Shown: positions 52,563 to 61,485, numbered from the stretch's first letter. The stretch: 64,000 bases of DNA from Treponema sp. Marseille-Q4130 (GCF_014334325.1 NZ_JACSET010000001.1:93777-157776); one strand, 5' to 3'. Numbers and translations are program-made. Notes: a model not told the origin generated them from the sequence alone.

Positions 52563-55500
52563 ATGAAGCGATTCGGAAAAAACCTTATACGCGCCGCCCT
52601 GTGTGCGACCGGCATCACGCTGCTTTTTTGCGTGACCTCTTGTAAAGAGCTTTTTGCGGACATAGAAGAGAATTTTTCATATTGGACGTCCGGAGTTGCT
52701 GCGACGGATTCCGTCGTCGATGTGTCATACCAAAAGAGTGAGGACGGGACTCTGTGCATACCGTCCTCGGTCGACGTGCCGGTTACGATCAAACTGCTTA
52801 ATCCCAAAAAATTTAGGCTCGTTATGCCCGCATCGTCTTCGGATGAAAAGGTTATACGGTTCTCGCATCTTTCGCCGCAGCCTATGTACGGCACCGACTA
52901 CACACTGCAGCAAACGGCAGACGATGTGCTGACGCTCACGTACAAAAGCGCTTTTTTGAAGCGGCACGAATGGGGCAACGGCAATATCGGAGCTGACATC
53001 AGCTTCATCTCAACCGACGGCAGAGTATTCGGCAAAGGTTTCAGCATAAACATAAGGGTGAATACCGCTCCGGTTTTGGAAGCTGCGGGAATCGCAAAAA
53101 CGCGAACGGCGGATCCGGACGGCAACTATTACTATGTGCTTTTATTCCGCGTAAAAGACATGGACTCCCCGATAACCGACAGCAGCGTACACAAAGACAT
53201 TACGGCGCTGAACGTTACGGCAGGCGGTGTTCCGTCTGAGATTCCGTTGAGCTTTAACTCAGCCAAAAGGGATTTTGAGAGGGGCGAAAACCTTTTAGAG
53301 GCAGGCGACGTACAAAAGCTTGACCCGTCCGATCCTGAGCTCCCAAGCGGCAGTTGGATTCTCCGTTTAAAAACCGATGTCAAAGTAGGGGGCGCGGCAA
53401 AAGAATACGCCGTCAGCGTAAAAGACGCGCAGGGTTTAAGTTCAGCGGTCATACAGACAAGCACTCAAAAAACCAAACTTGCCGTTGCGGAATTGCTTGA
53501 CGGCTTAAGCCCGATAACGGGAACAGCGGAAACTAATCCGAAAAACTTTCCGGGCATAAGCGGAAAAACGATTAGCGCAAAAGCGCTCGGCGGTGCCCTC
53601 ATAACGGGAACAGTCGAAAAGTACAACGGTGCCGACTGGAATCAGGCATTTACCGTAAGCGGCATAACGCCCGTTTCGATACACTTACCGGCGCTCGACA
53701 CGGGCGAAACCGAAGCGTTCTACAAAATTATACTGAAGGCGCAATTAACCGGCTATGACGACAGCGATGAACAAACATTCTTTGTAAAACTGTTACGGCA
53801 GGAAGTTCCCGTTCTTAAAATAAAACAGGATTTTGCCGGTGCCAATGATTTGCACAGTATTTCCGCAGCGGCTAAAGGCTATGTTAGCGAAGACATCATA
53901 AGCGATGCAGGGTACTATCACAGTACCGCAACTGCGCTTGGTATTTACAACAAAGGCGGTACGGCAAAGCTTTCGATTACCGTGAACGCAGGTGCAACGG
54001 TAAAGTATAAACTGAACAGCGGAAGCGAAATGACAACTGGCGGAGAAATAGCTATAGCCGCAGGCCCAAACGAACTCGAAGTATGGGCAGTAAGGGGCGG
54101 GGTGGAAGGCCCTCACACTACCGTGCATATTAAGCTGATAAATGCCGTTACCGCTTACGGCGAACTTAAAAATACCGTACAAAATGCACCCGAACAGGGT
54201 ACGGGACCCGGTCAGCATGATTATAGCACTTTCTTTATAGACATTAACATCGGTACCGACCTGACCGCCGATACCGAAACAGCCGTAATCGGCGGCAAAA
54301 AACTGATTCTGTCGAGTTCGTCAAGCGGTACCGTCCGCACCGTCAACGCAGGCGGCAACAGGCGCATCTTTAAAATAAGCGATACCGGCTCGCGGCTTGA
54401 GCTTCAGGACATAAAGCTTGAAGGAGGCTATGCTGCCGACGGTAAAGGCGGGGCGGTTTGTGTCGAAGCCGGAGGCGCTCTTGGGCTGACAGATAAAACC
54501 GTCATTACTCCGTCAACGGGAAGCGATGTAAACACGAGAGGCAAAAACGATGTGTATCTTGCAAACGGCACCCAAATCATTCTGGACGGTCCTTTGCTGG
54601 GCACCACTCCAACCAATCCTATTGTTGCCCGCATTACGCCCGAAACTTACTCCGAAACCGTACAAGTGCTTGGCGGCGGTAATTTAGGAGGGGGCACACC
54701 GCCTGCCTACACCAAGTTCACCGTAACGCAGCCGACAGATTCGGACTCTATATGGAAAATAAAGAGCGACGGAAAGCTGCAGAAAATCTCAAGCACCATA
54801 AACGGCTCGGATAGCCTTGCATGGAAAAAGCTGTTGGATGCCGTGAGGGAATTCCCCGAAGGCAGTACCATCGTCATAGACGGTCTCATACAGGCGACAA
54901 ACGAAGCCGGTAACTTCGGCGAAATCGTCATCAACAAAAACCTGAAGATAAAGGGCAAAACCGGAGCAGGCACAGACATACTCGATGCAAACGCAAGTAC
55001 GCTCGGCACGAATGCGCACCGCATCTTCAAAGTGGAAAACGGCAAAACGCTCACCCTTGAAAAACTGACGCTGAAAAACGGCAAAGACCAAAAAGGCGGC
55101 GGTATTTATGCAGGTACAGGAACAACGGTCAATCTGGATATTCTGACTACTATCCAAGAGTGCAAAGCGACAGACGGTGGGGCAATTTATAACGATGGTG
55201 GAACCCTTACAATAAAAGGCGCAAGTGTCATAAAAGGCAACGAAGTGACAAACAACGGCGGCGCATTTCTCATAAAAAGCGGTTCGCTTCATATGGAAAA
55301 CAATTGTATTGTCGAGCAGAATAAGGCAAAGAAAGGCGGCGGTATTTATATAACGAACAGCGGTACCGCTACGATACTTTACTGCCGAGCAAGTGAAAAC
55401 GAAGCGCAAGATGATGGCGGCGGAGTGTATATTGACGGCGGTTCTCTGACGCTTGAGGGGTCAACTATCGGCGGACAGCAATTCTATGACGGTACTGCCC

Positions 55501-58500
55501 CCGATAAAACAAAAGGCAACAAAGCGAAAAAAGGCGGCGGCATCTATCTTACCGGAAGCGGCGTAGTTTGTACGATGACCGGCGGGAAAGTTTCCTACAA
55601 TAAGGCGAGCGAAGACGGCGGCGGTGTGTATGCAGATACTGCAACACTTAAGATGAGCGGAAGCGCAACCGTTAACCCGAATTCTCAAAATCAAACCGTC
55701 TATTTAAAGAACGGCGCGAAGATACACATTGAAGGCGCGCTGACGGGGGCGGCTCCCGTTGCGTGCATTACGCCTGAATCCTACGCAGTGTCCGTGAAAG
55801 TGCTCGACGGAGCTATAACAGCGGGCACGGCGCCGAATCAAAACTATACCAAGTTCACCGTAACGCCGAACGGCACCGAGGAGTGGGAAATAAAGAGTGA
55901 CGGATATTTGATAAAAGTGCCGGTAATCATAGACGGCACAAAGCCGCTTGCATGGAAAAAGCTGCTCGATGCCGTTGCCGACGCACAAGACGGCGACGTT
56001 ATCACCATAACAGGGGCCGTACAGGCGAAAAACGAAGGCACGGGTTCCAATGCCAACAGGGGCGAAATCGTCATCAACAAAAGCTTGACGATAAAGGGCA
56101 AAACCGGAGCGACATCAGACATACTCGACGCAAACGCAAACAATCTCGGCTCGGACGCGCACCGCATCTTTAAAGTCGCAAGCGGCAAAACGCTCACGCT
56201 TGAAAACCTGACGCTCAAAAACGGTCAGGGATCCGAAAGCGGAAATACGGACAACGGAGGTGCCGTGTACGTAAAAGGCGGAACCGTCGAAATGACGCTC
56301 TGCACCCTTACGGGCAACAAGGCAGACAAAGGCGGCGCCGTGTATGCGGAAAAGGACGGCAGTACGAGAGCTGCCGTAACGCTTAAAGGCTGCACTATCG
56401 GCGGCACAGGTACGAACGACGCAAACAAGGCGATCTTCGGCTCGGATCAAGAAGGCGGCGGCCTTTATATCGGAGAGCTCTGCACATTGAAGCTTGACGA
56501 TGCCGGCTCTACCGGCTGCACGGTTCAGGGTAATACGGCAATGAAAGGTGGCGGTATCTATGCAGCAGGCATTGCCCAAATAAAAGGCACAAGCAAAATA
56601 GTGAACAATACGGCAGACCATTTGGGCGGCGGCATATATTCGGAAGGAAGCCTGACCTTATCGGGTGATGTACTGATAAAGGGCAATAGCGCATCCGACC
56701 AGTCGGCCTTAGGCGGCGGCGTGTATGTAGGCGGCGGCACCTTTGCGATGAGCGAACGTGCAACCGTTACTCCGTCTACCGGCGAAAATACGGATAAACC
56801 GCGCGAAAACGACGTGTATTTGGCTACGGGAAAAAAGATAACCCTTTCAGGCGCTCTTTACCCGCAAGGCGGCGGAAAAGCCGCACGCATTACGCCGCAA
56901 AATTACACTTCAGATACGCAAGTGCTTGACGGAGCGATAACAGAGGGCACAGTGTCGGATCAAAACTACACCAGGTTCACCATAACGCCGCAAGAAGACA
57001 GCGGTAATACATATCATTGGGAAACAGATAAGGACGGCAAGATAGTGCGTCTTGTAGAGGGGGGGGGCACAAAGCCGCTTGCATGGAAGGCGCTTAAAGA
57101 TACTGTCGCCGCCGCTCAGCCGGGCGACACCATCGTCATAAAGTTCACAATCACAGCGACAAAGGATCCCGGTAACTTCGGTGAAATCGTCATCGACAAA
57201 AACCTAACGATAAAGAACACATTAGGAGGCATACTCGACGCAAACGCAAGCGCTCTCGGCTCGGACGCACATCGCATCTTTAAGGTGGAAAGCGGCGCAA
57301 AGCTCACCCTTGAAAGAGTGGGACTCAAAGGCGGCAAGGCAACAGGATCGGGCGATCAAGGCTTCGGCGGGGCACTATACATAGAGGGTACCGTCGAGAT
57401 GACAGGCGCCGTCATTTATGGCGGCAACACGGCAATAAAAGGCGGCGGCGTGTATGTAACCGGTTCCGGCGCAGTGTTAACAATGGATAGTTGCCAAATA
57501 CACGGTAATATAGCACGATCACCGTCAACGCATCTTGAAGTGATGGGCGGCGGCGTGTGCGTTGCAAACGGCGCAACGTTCAATATGAATAACGGAAGCA
57601 TATATGAAAATCAGGCGATTGCCTCATCCGTTGCAGGTTCAAAAGCGATGGGCGGCGGCGTGTGCGTTGCGGGCAGCGGCAGCACGTTTGTTATGAAAGA
57701 CAGCAGCGAAACCAGGATCTACGGCAATGAAGTTAAAAAATCCGGTGGCACAAATATTACGACGATAGGCGGCGGCGTATGCGTGGTAGATGGCGCTTCG
57801 TTCACAATGGAAAAAGGTTATATAACCGAAAACAAAGCTGTCGAAGGAACTGTGCCGTACTTCGGAAAAGTCGGCGGCGGCGTGTGCGTGGGCGGGCACG
57901 GAAGTGCCGACGACACCGGTTATACCGACGATAACGCAACGTTTACGATGAAAGGCGGCATGATCCGCAAAAACGAAGCCGGGGCAGGCGGCGGCGTTGC
58001 CGTTATGAGTAAGGCATCCTTTATCATGAAAGGCGGTACTATCGGCGGTGAGGAAGCGTACGCAAACAAAGCGACCGGAACCGGAAACGACGGCTTCGGC
58101 GGCGGCGTTGCCGTCATGCACGGTACCTTCACTATGGAAGGTGAAAGCAGCATCGTAGGCAATACGGCAGACGGCTCAGGCGGCGGCATATACGGCATGA
58201 AGATGAACGGCAATGAAGGAGAAATCATCATCAAAGGCTCAAGCATAATAAAACGCAATACAGCGAATGTATCGAATAGCCCTGCAGGCGGCGGAATATA
58301 TGCATCTCATAAACTGACCGTAGAGGGTTCGGCACGGATAGAAAATAACAAAGCGCCGAACGGCGATGGCGGCGGTATTGTCTGTACCAATAATGCACAA
58401 GTTGACTTTGCCGGCGGTACGATTACCGGCAACACTGCAACACGCTATGGAAAGGGCGTGTATATCAGCCCCTTGTCTTCGGGTGCATTTAATATGTCAG

Positions 58501-58775
58501 GCGGTGCAAAAGCAGATACAAACAACGACGTGTATTTGGACGCAAGCGGCTCCGATAGTGCAAAGATCACCGTTAACAGTTCGCTCACCCCTGCAGGCGG
58601 CACGGCGGCGCGTATTACGGTACCGGATGCAAATTATCAGACGACTACGCAAGTGCTTACGGGCAGCGCAGTAGGCTCGGAATACGGCAAGTTTACGGTA
58701 ACGCCGCAAGACTCAGGCGGCGGCAATGTGCAGAACTGGAAAGTAGACAGTAGCGGCAACTTGCAAACGCAGTAA
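52563..58775 (+). CDS. Giant modular surface lipoprotein with beta-helix repeats
   Basis: 2070 residues from ATG 52563 (GGGAG with 6-nt spacing). The signal ends in the lipobox CVTSC (Cys 27). Residues about 30-600 look like Ig/cadherin-type beta domains. From about 640 on there are roughly 25 GG(G/A)(I/V/L)(Y/C) turns typical of a right-handed parallel beta-helix, as in chlamydial Pmp-like or Bacteroidetes adhesins. These are organised in blocks opened by LAWKKLLDAV...GEIVINKxLxIK...ILDANA..LGxxAHRIFKVxxGxxLTLExLxLKxG and closed by ITPxxY...VL...Y.KFTVTP. Openers lie at residues about 752, 1129 and 1506. No C-terminal autotransporter is seen. A G9 tract lies at 57059-57067. Confidence 0.85.
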   Translation: MKRFGKNLIRAALCATGITLLFCVTSCKELFADIEENFSYWTSGVAATDSVVDVSYQKSEDGTLCIPSSVDVPVTIKLLNPKKFRLVMPASSSDEKVIRFSHLSPQPMYGTDYTLQQTADDVLTLTYKSAFLKRHEWGNGNIGADISFISTDGRVFGKGFSINIRVNTAPVLEAAGIAKTRTADPDGNYYYVLLFRVKDMDSPITDSSVHKDITALNVTAGGVPSEIPLSFNSAKRDFERGENLLEAGDVQKLDPSDPELPSGSWILRLKTDVKVGGAAKEYAVSVKDAQGLSSAVIQTSTQKTKLAVAELLDGLSPITGTAETNPKNFPGISGKTISAKALGGALITGTVEKYNGADWNQAFTVSGITPVSIHLPALDTGETEAFYKIILKAQLTGYDDSDEQTFFVKLLRQEVPVLKIKQDFAGANDLHSISAAAKGYVSEDIISDAGYYHSTATALGIYNKGGTAKLSITVNAGATVKYKLNSGSEMTTGGEIAIAAGPNELEVWAVRGGVEGPHTTVHIKLINAVTAYGELKNTVQNAPEQGTGPGQHDYSTFFIDINIGTDLTADTETAVIGGKKLILSSSSSGTVRTVNAGGNRRIFKISDTGSRLELQDIKLEGGYAADGKGGAVCVEAGGALGLTDKTVITPSTGSDVNTRGKNDVYLANGTQIILDGPLLGTTPTNPIVARITPETYSETVQVLGGGNLGGGTPPAYTKFTVTQPTDSDSIWKIKSDGKLQKISSTINGSDSLAWKKLLDAVREFPEGSTIVIDGLIQATNEAGNFGEIVINKNLKIKGKTGAGTDILDANASTLGTNAHRIFKVENGKTLTLEKLTLKNGKDQKGGGIYAGTGTTVNLDILTTIQECKATDGGAIYNDGGTLTIKGASVIKGNEVTNNGGAFLIKSGSLHMENNCIVEQNKAKKGGGIYITNSGTATILYCRASENEAQDDGGGVYIDGGSLTLEGSTIGGQQFYDGTAPDKTKGNKAKKGGGIYLTGSGVVCTMTGGKVSYNKASEDGGGVYADTATLKMSGSATVNPNSQNQTVYLKNGAKIHIEGALTGAAPVACITPESYAVSVKVLDGAITAGTAPNQNYTKFTVTPNGTEEWEIKSDGYLIKVPVIIDGTKPLAWKKLLDAVADAQDGDVITITGAVQAKNEGTGSNANRGEIVINKSLTIKGKTGATSDILDANANNLGSDAHRIFKVASGKTLTLENLTLKNGQGSESGNTDNGGAVYVKGGTVEMTLCTLTGNKADKGGAVYAEKDGSTRAAVTLKGCTIGGTGTNDANKAIFGSDQEGGGLYIGELCTLKLDDAGSTGCTVQGNTAMKGGGIYAAGIAQIKGTSKIVNNTADHLGGGIYSEGSLTLSGDVLIKGNSASDQSALGGGVYVGGGTFAMSERATVTPSTGENTDKPRENDVYLATGKKITLSGALYPQGGGKAARITPQNYTSDTQVLDGAITEGTVSDQNYTRFTITPQEDSGNTYHWETDKDGKIVRLVEGGGTKPLAWKALKDTVAAAQPGDTIVIKFTITATKDPGNFGEIVIDKNLTIKNTLGGILDANASALGSDAHRIFKVESGAKLTLERVGLKGGKATGSGDQGFGGALYIEGTVEMTGAVIYGGNTAIKGGGVYVTGSGAVLTMDSCQIHGNIARSPSTHLEVMGGGVCVANGATFNMNNGSIYENQAIASSVAGSKAMGGGVCVAGSGSTFVMKDSSETRIYGNEVKKSGGTNITTIGGGVCVVDGASFTMEKGYITENKAVEGTVPYFGKVGGGVCVGGHGSADDTGYTDDNATFTMKGGMIRKNEAGAGGGVAVMSKASFIMKGGTIGGEEAYANKATGTGNDGFGGGVAVMHGTFTMEGESSIVGNTADGSGGGIYGMKMNGNEGEIIIKGSSIIKRNTANVSNSPAGGGIYASHKLTVEGSARIENNKAPNGDGGGIVCTNNAQVDFAGGTITGNTATRYGKGVYISPLSSGAFNMSGGAKADTNNDVYLDASGSDSAKITVNSSLTPAGGTAARITVPDANYQTTTQVLTGSAVGSEYGKFTVTPQDSGGGNVQNWKVDSSGNLQTQ
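54816..57116 (+). repeat. Three opener modules spaced exactly 1131 bp
   Basis: The Leu codon of LAWK begins at 54816, 55947 and 57078, so both intervals are 1131 bp (377 codons). Nucleotide identity is high across each opener but falls in between. Closing ITP...KFTVTP modules lie near 54628-54770, 55765-55915, 56885-57050 and 58610-58770. Confidence 0.8.
57059..57067 (+). repeat. G9 homopolymer inside the giant lipoprotein gene
   Basis: Nine consecutive G in frame (Glu-Gly-Gly-Gly), at residue about 1500, between the second and third repeat blocks. A one-base slip would remove the last 570 residues. Confidence 0.8.
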
Positions 58776-58779
58776 AGTT

Positions 58780-58807
58780 ACCTCTAAAAACTGCAATTTT
58801 TAGAGGT
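58780..58807. repeat. Hairpin after the giant lipoprotein gene
   Basis: ACCTCTAAAAA and TTTTTAGAGGT, a perfect 11-bp stem with a 6-nt loop, starting 5 nt after the stop. The loop-side Ts are part of the stem and no T-run follows, so it may be a processing or weak termination site; it ends 6 nt before the fabF -35. Confidence 0.65.
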
Positions 58808-58812
58808 TCCCA

Positions 58813-58841
58813 TTGAATAAAAACGTCATACCTTGTACACT
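58813..58841 (+). promoter_or_regulatory. fabF promoter producing a probable leaderless mRNA
   Basis: TTGAAT (58813-58818), 17-nt spacer, TACACT (58836-58841), then 6 nt to ATG 58848; no ribosome-binding site. Confidence 0.65.
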
Positions 58842-58847
58842 GAATCA

Positions 58848-60116
58848 ATGGATATTCAATCACGGCGGCGTGTTGTCATTACGGGTTTGGGTGCCGTCAC
58901 TCCGCTCGGAAACGATGTCGCATCGACATGGGCGGGCATTAAAGCCGGCAAAAGCGGCATCGGAAAAATTACTCTTTTCGATGCTTCCGATTATCCCGTA
59001 AAGATCGCGGCCGAAGTAAAAGATTTTTCACTCGACGCGTACGGTTTGGATCACAAAGTCGTGCGAAAAATGGCGCGATTTACGCGCTTTCTTACGGCCG
59101 CTTCTCTGCAGGCCGTTCGCGATGCGGGCTACGACGAATCGTCTTTCGGGGCGGATGCATCGGGTATCGTAAACGGCGTCGGTATCGGCGGCTACGATGC
59201 GATCGAAGACGGTTTTAAAAAATATTGCGATCCCCGCTTCGGCGTGAGCCGTCTGCCTCCGCTCACCGCTCCGATGATGCTGCAAAACGAAGCTGCCGCA
59301 AACGTCAGTATGCTTCTCGGCGTGCACGGTCCTGTATGGACGATTTCGACGGCATGCGCTTCAGGTACCGATGCGATCGGTCTTGCCTCCGATTTGATTC
59401 GAAGCGGCAGGGTGGATGTATGCATCGGAAGCGGCACGGAAGCGTGCATTACGGGATTTAGCATCGGCTGCTTTCAAGTGTTGCAGGCGCTCGCATCTTC
59501 GTTCAACGATTGTCCGGAAAAAGCGAGCCGCCCCTTCGACAAAGCGAGAGACGGCTTTGTCATGGCCGAAGGAAGCGCCGCCCTCGTGCTCGAAGAACTC
59601 GAACACGCGAAAAAGCGCGGTGCACGCATCTACGCGGAAATCGCAGGTTACGGATCGTCGAGCGACGCTTATCATATAACCGCGCCTACTCCCGACGGTT
59701 CGGGGGGGGCGCTTTGCATCGAGCGCGCTTTTGCCGACGCGGGTATGCAGCCTTCTTCGGTTCAGTATTACAACGCGCACGGCACGTCCACTCAGGCGAA
59801 CGACGAAACGGAAACGAAAATGATAAAGCGCGCTTTCGGCGATCACGCGTATACATTGGCGGTATCTTCGACGAAGAGTATGACCGGTCACATGATCGGA
59901 GCGGCAGGTATTATCGAAGCGCTCTTTTGCATCAAAGCGATCGGAGACGGTTTTGCACCTCCGACGATGAACCTCGACGACCCCGATGTCGAGCACGGCT
60001 GCGATTTGGATTACGTTCCGAACAAAGGCAGAAAAATGAGCATCGACGCGGCGGCGAGCGTATCGCTCGGTTTCGGCGGACATAACGGGTGCGTCATCGT
60101 TAAGCGGTACGAATAA
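58848..60116 (+). CDS. fabF: Beta-ketoacyl-ACP synthase II
   Basis: 422 residues from ATG 58848. RRRVVITGLGAVTPLGNDVASTW is the typical N-terminus. The catalytic Cys is in VWTISTACASGTDAIGLASDLIRSG; the two His residues are in YYNAHGTSTQANDETE and STKSMTGHMIGAAG. The motif before the C-terminus, SLGFGGHNGCVIVKRY, is standard. It elongates acyl-ACP in fatty-acid synthesis. A run of eight Gs (59702-59709) occurs in the coding sequence. The following gene, fabV, supplies an enoyl reduction activity, so the two may cooperate although each has its own upstream signals. Confidence 0.96.
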   Translation: MDIQSRRRVVITGLGAVTPLGNDVASTWAGIKAGKSGIGKITLFDASDYPVKIAAEVKDFSLDAYGLDHKVVRKMARFTRFLTAASLQAVRDAGYDESSFGADASGIVNGVGIGGYDAIEDGFKKYCDPRFGVSRLPPLTAPMMLQNEAAANVSMLLGVHGPVWTISTACASGTDAIGLASDLIRSGRVDVCIGSGTEACITGFSIGCFQVLQALASSFNDCPEKASRPFDKARDGFVMAEGSAALVLEELEHAKKRGARIYAEIAGYGSSSDAYHITAPTPDGSGGALCIERAFADAGMQPSSVQYYNAHGTSTQANDETETKMIKRAFGDHAYTLAVSSTKSMTGHMIGAAGIIEALFCIKAIGDGFAPPTMNLDDPDVEHGCDLDYVPNKGRKMSIDAAASVSLGFGGHNGCVIVKRYE

Positions 60117-60124
60117 AGAGAGGC

Positions 60125-60161
60125 GGAAGTTGATACTTCCTGCAAAAGTTTTTATGAGAGG
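60125..60161 (+). promoter_or_regulatory. Shared 5'UTR hairpin element (fabV copy)
   Basis: GGAAGT (60125-60130), loop TGAT, ACTTCC (60135-60140), then TGCAAAAGTTTTTAT (60141-60155) and the ribosome-binding site GAGAGG. The outer left arm seen in the other two copies is missing. Confidence 0.7.
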
Positions 60162-60166
60162 TAGTT

Positions 60167-61384
60167 ATGATTATTAAACCGATGGTTCGAAGCAGCATCT
60201 GTATCAACGCGCATCCTGTTGGCTGTGCAAAAGAAACGGAAAACGAAATTGCGTATATCAAGACGCAAAAAGAAAAGCGCGGCATCAAGGGTGCAAAAGA
60301 AGGCGGGGCGGGACCGAAAACCGTGCTCGTGCTCGGCTGTTCGACGGGATACGGACTCGCAAGCCGCATCGTGGCCGCATTCGAATACGGAGCCGACACG
60401 ATCGGCGTTTCGTTCGAAAAAGCGGGAACTGAAACGAAGGGCGGCACACCCGGCTGGTACAATAATGCGGCTTTCGACCGCGCGGCGAAAAAAGAAGGAC
60501 TTGCATCCGTCACGCTGAATGCAGACGCCTTTGCCGACGAAACGAGAGCGCTCGTCATCGACGAAGTGAAAAAGCTCGGAGCTAAATTCGATTTAATAAT
60601 TTACAGTCTTGCAAGTCCCGTGCGTACCGATCCCGATACGAAAGTGCTCTACAAATCGGTAATCAAGCCGCGCGGAAAACCCTACAGCGGAAAGTGTATC
60701 GACATTATGACCGAAACGCTGAAAGAGTCGAGCGCGGAGCCGGCGACGGAAAAAGAGATCGCAAGTACGATCAAAGTGATGGGCGGAGACGACTGGAGAC
60801 GCTGGATCAAACAGTTGTCCGATGCGGGAGTCCTTGCGCAAGGCTGCCGTACGATCGCGTATTCGTATATCGGACCGGAACTCAGCCATGCGATTTACCG
60901 CGACGGCACGATCGGTACTGCAAAGCTCGATTTGGAAAAAGCGGCGCTTGACTTGGACAAAGATCTGAAATCGTCGGTCGGTGGAGGCGCGTACATTTCC
61001 GTCAACAAGGGACTCGTCACGCGTTCGAGCGCCGTCATCCCGATCATATCGCTGTACCTGTCGATTTTATTTAAAGTGATGAAAGAAAAGGGAACACACG
61101 AAGGATGCATCGAACAGATGGAGCGTCTCTTTGCCGAACGGCTTTATACGGTCGACGGTACGGTTCCGACCGACAGCGAGCACCGCATCAGAATCGACGA
61201 TCTCGAACTTGCGGACGACGTGCAGAAAAAATGTCTCGAAAATATGAAGTCGGTAACGCAGGAAAATCTTCGCGAGCTCTGCGACCTCGAAGGTTACAAG
61301 CACGACTTTCTCGCTGCAAACGGGTTCGATATCGCGGGCGTCGATTACGATAAGGACGTCGCTCGCATGGATACGATCGATTGA
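60167..61384 (+). CDS. fabV: Trans-2-enoyl-CoA/enoyl-ACP reductase (NADH), FabV/TER type
   Basis: 405 residues, essentially the length of T. denticola TER, which it matches closely from memory: MIIKPMVRSSICINAHPVGC, KTVLVLGCSTGYGLASRIVAAFEYGADTIGVSFEKAG, GTPGWYNNAAFD and FDLIIYSLASPVRTDP. The active-site Tyr and Lys are in AYSYIGPELSHAIYRDGTIGTAK. The enzyme irreversibly reduces crotonyl-CoA and longer enoyl thioesters with NADH; it serves fatty-acid synthesis or a butyrate-type electron sink. Adjacency to fabF favours the fatty-acid role, while the treponemal enzyme is known to prefer CoA substrates. Confidence 0.96.
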   Translation: MIIKPMVRSSICINAHPVGCAKETENEIAYIKTQKEKRGIKGAKEGGAGPKTVLVLGCSTGYGLASRIVAAFEYGADTIGVSFEKAGTETKGGTPGWYNNAAFDRAAKKEGLASVTLNADAFADETRALVIDEVKKLGAKFDLIIYSLASPVRTDPDTKVLYKSVIKPRGKPYSGKCIDIMTETLKESSAEPATEKEIASTIKVMGGDDWRRWIKQLSDAGVLAQGCRTIAYSYIGPELSHAIYRDGTIGTAKLDLEKAALDLDKDLKSSVGGGAYISVNKGLVTRSSAVIPIISLYLSILFKVMKEKGTHEGCIEQMERLFAERLYTVDGTVPTDSEHRIRIDDLELADDVQKKCLENMKSVTQENLRELCDLEGYKHDFLAANGFDIAGVDYDKDVARMDTID

Positions 61385-61485
61385 ACGGCGCTTGATGCCG
61401 ATAAAAATTATTAATTAATAATTTTGCTCCGTCTTTTGTGCCGAGCGCAAGAGTCGGGGCGGAGCCTAAGCCGCGGGAGGTTCGT

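Noticed and set aside
59702-59709. G8 tract in fabF as a phase-variation site
   Set aside because: fabF is expected to be essential and the run arises naturally from Ser-Gly-Gly-Ala codons; kept only as a control for the G9 tract.
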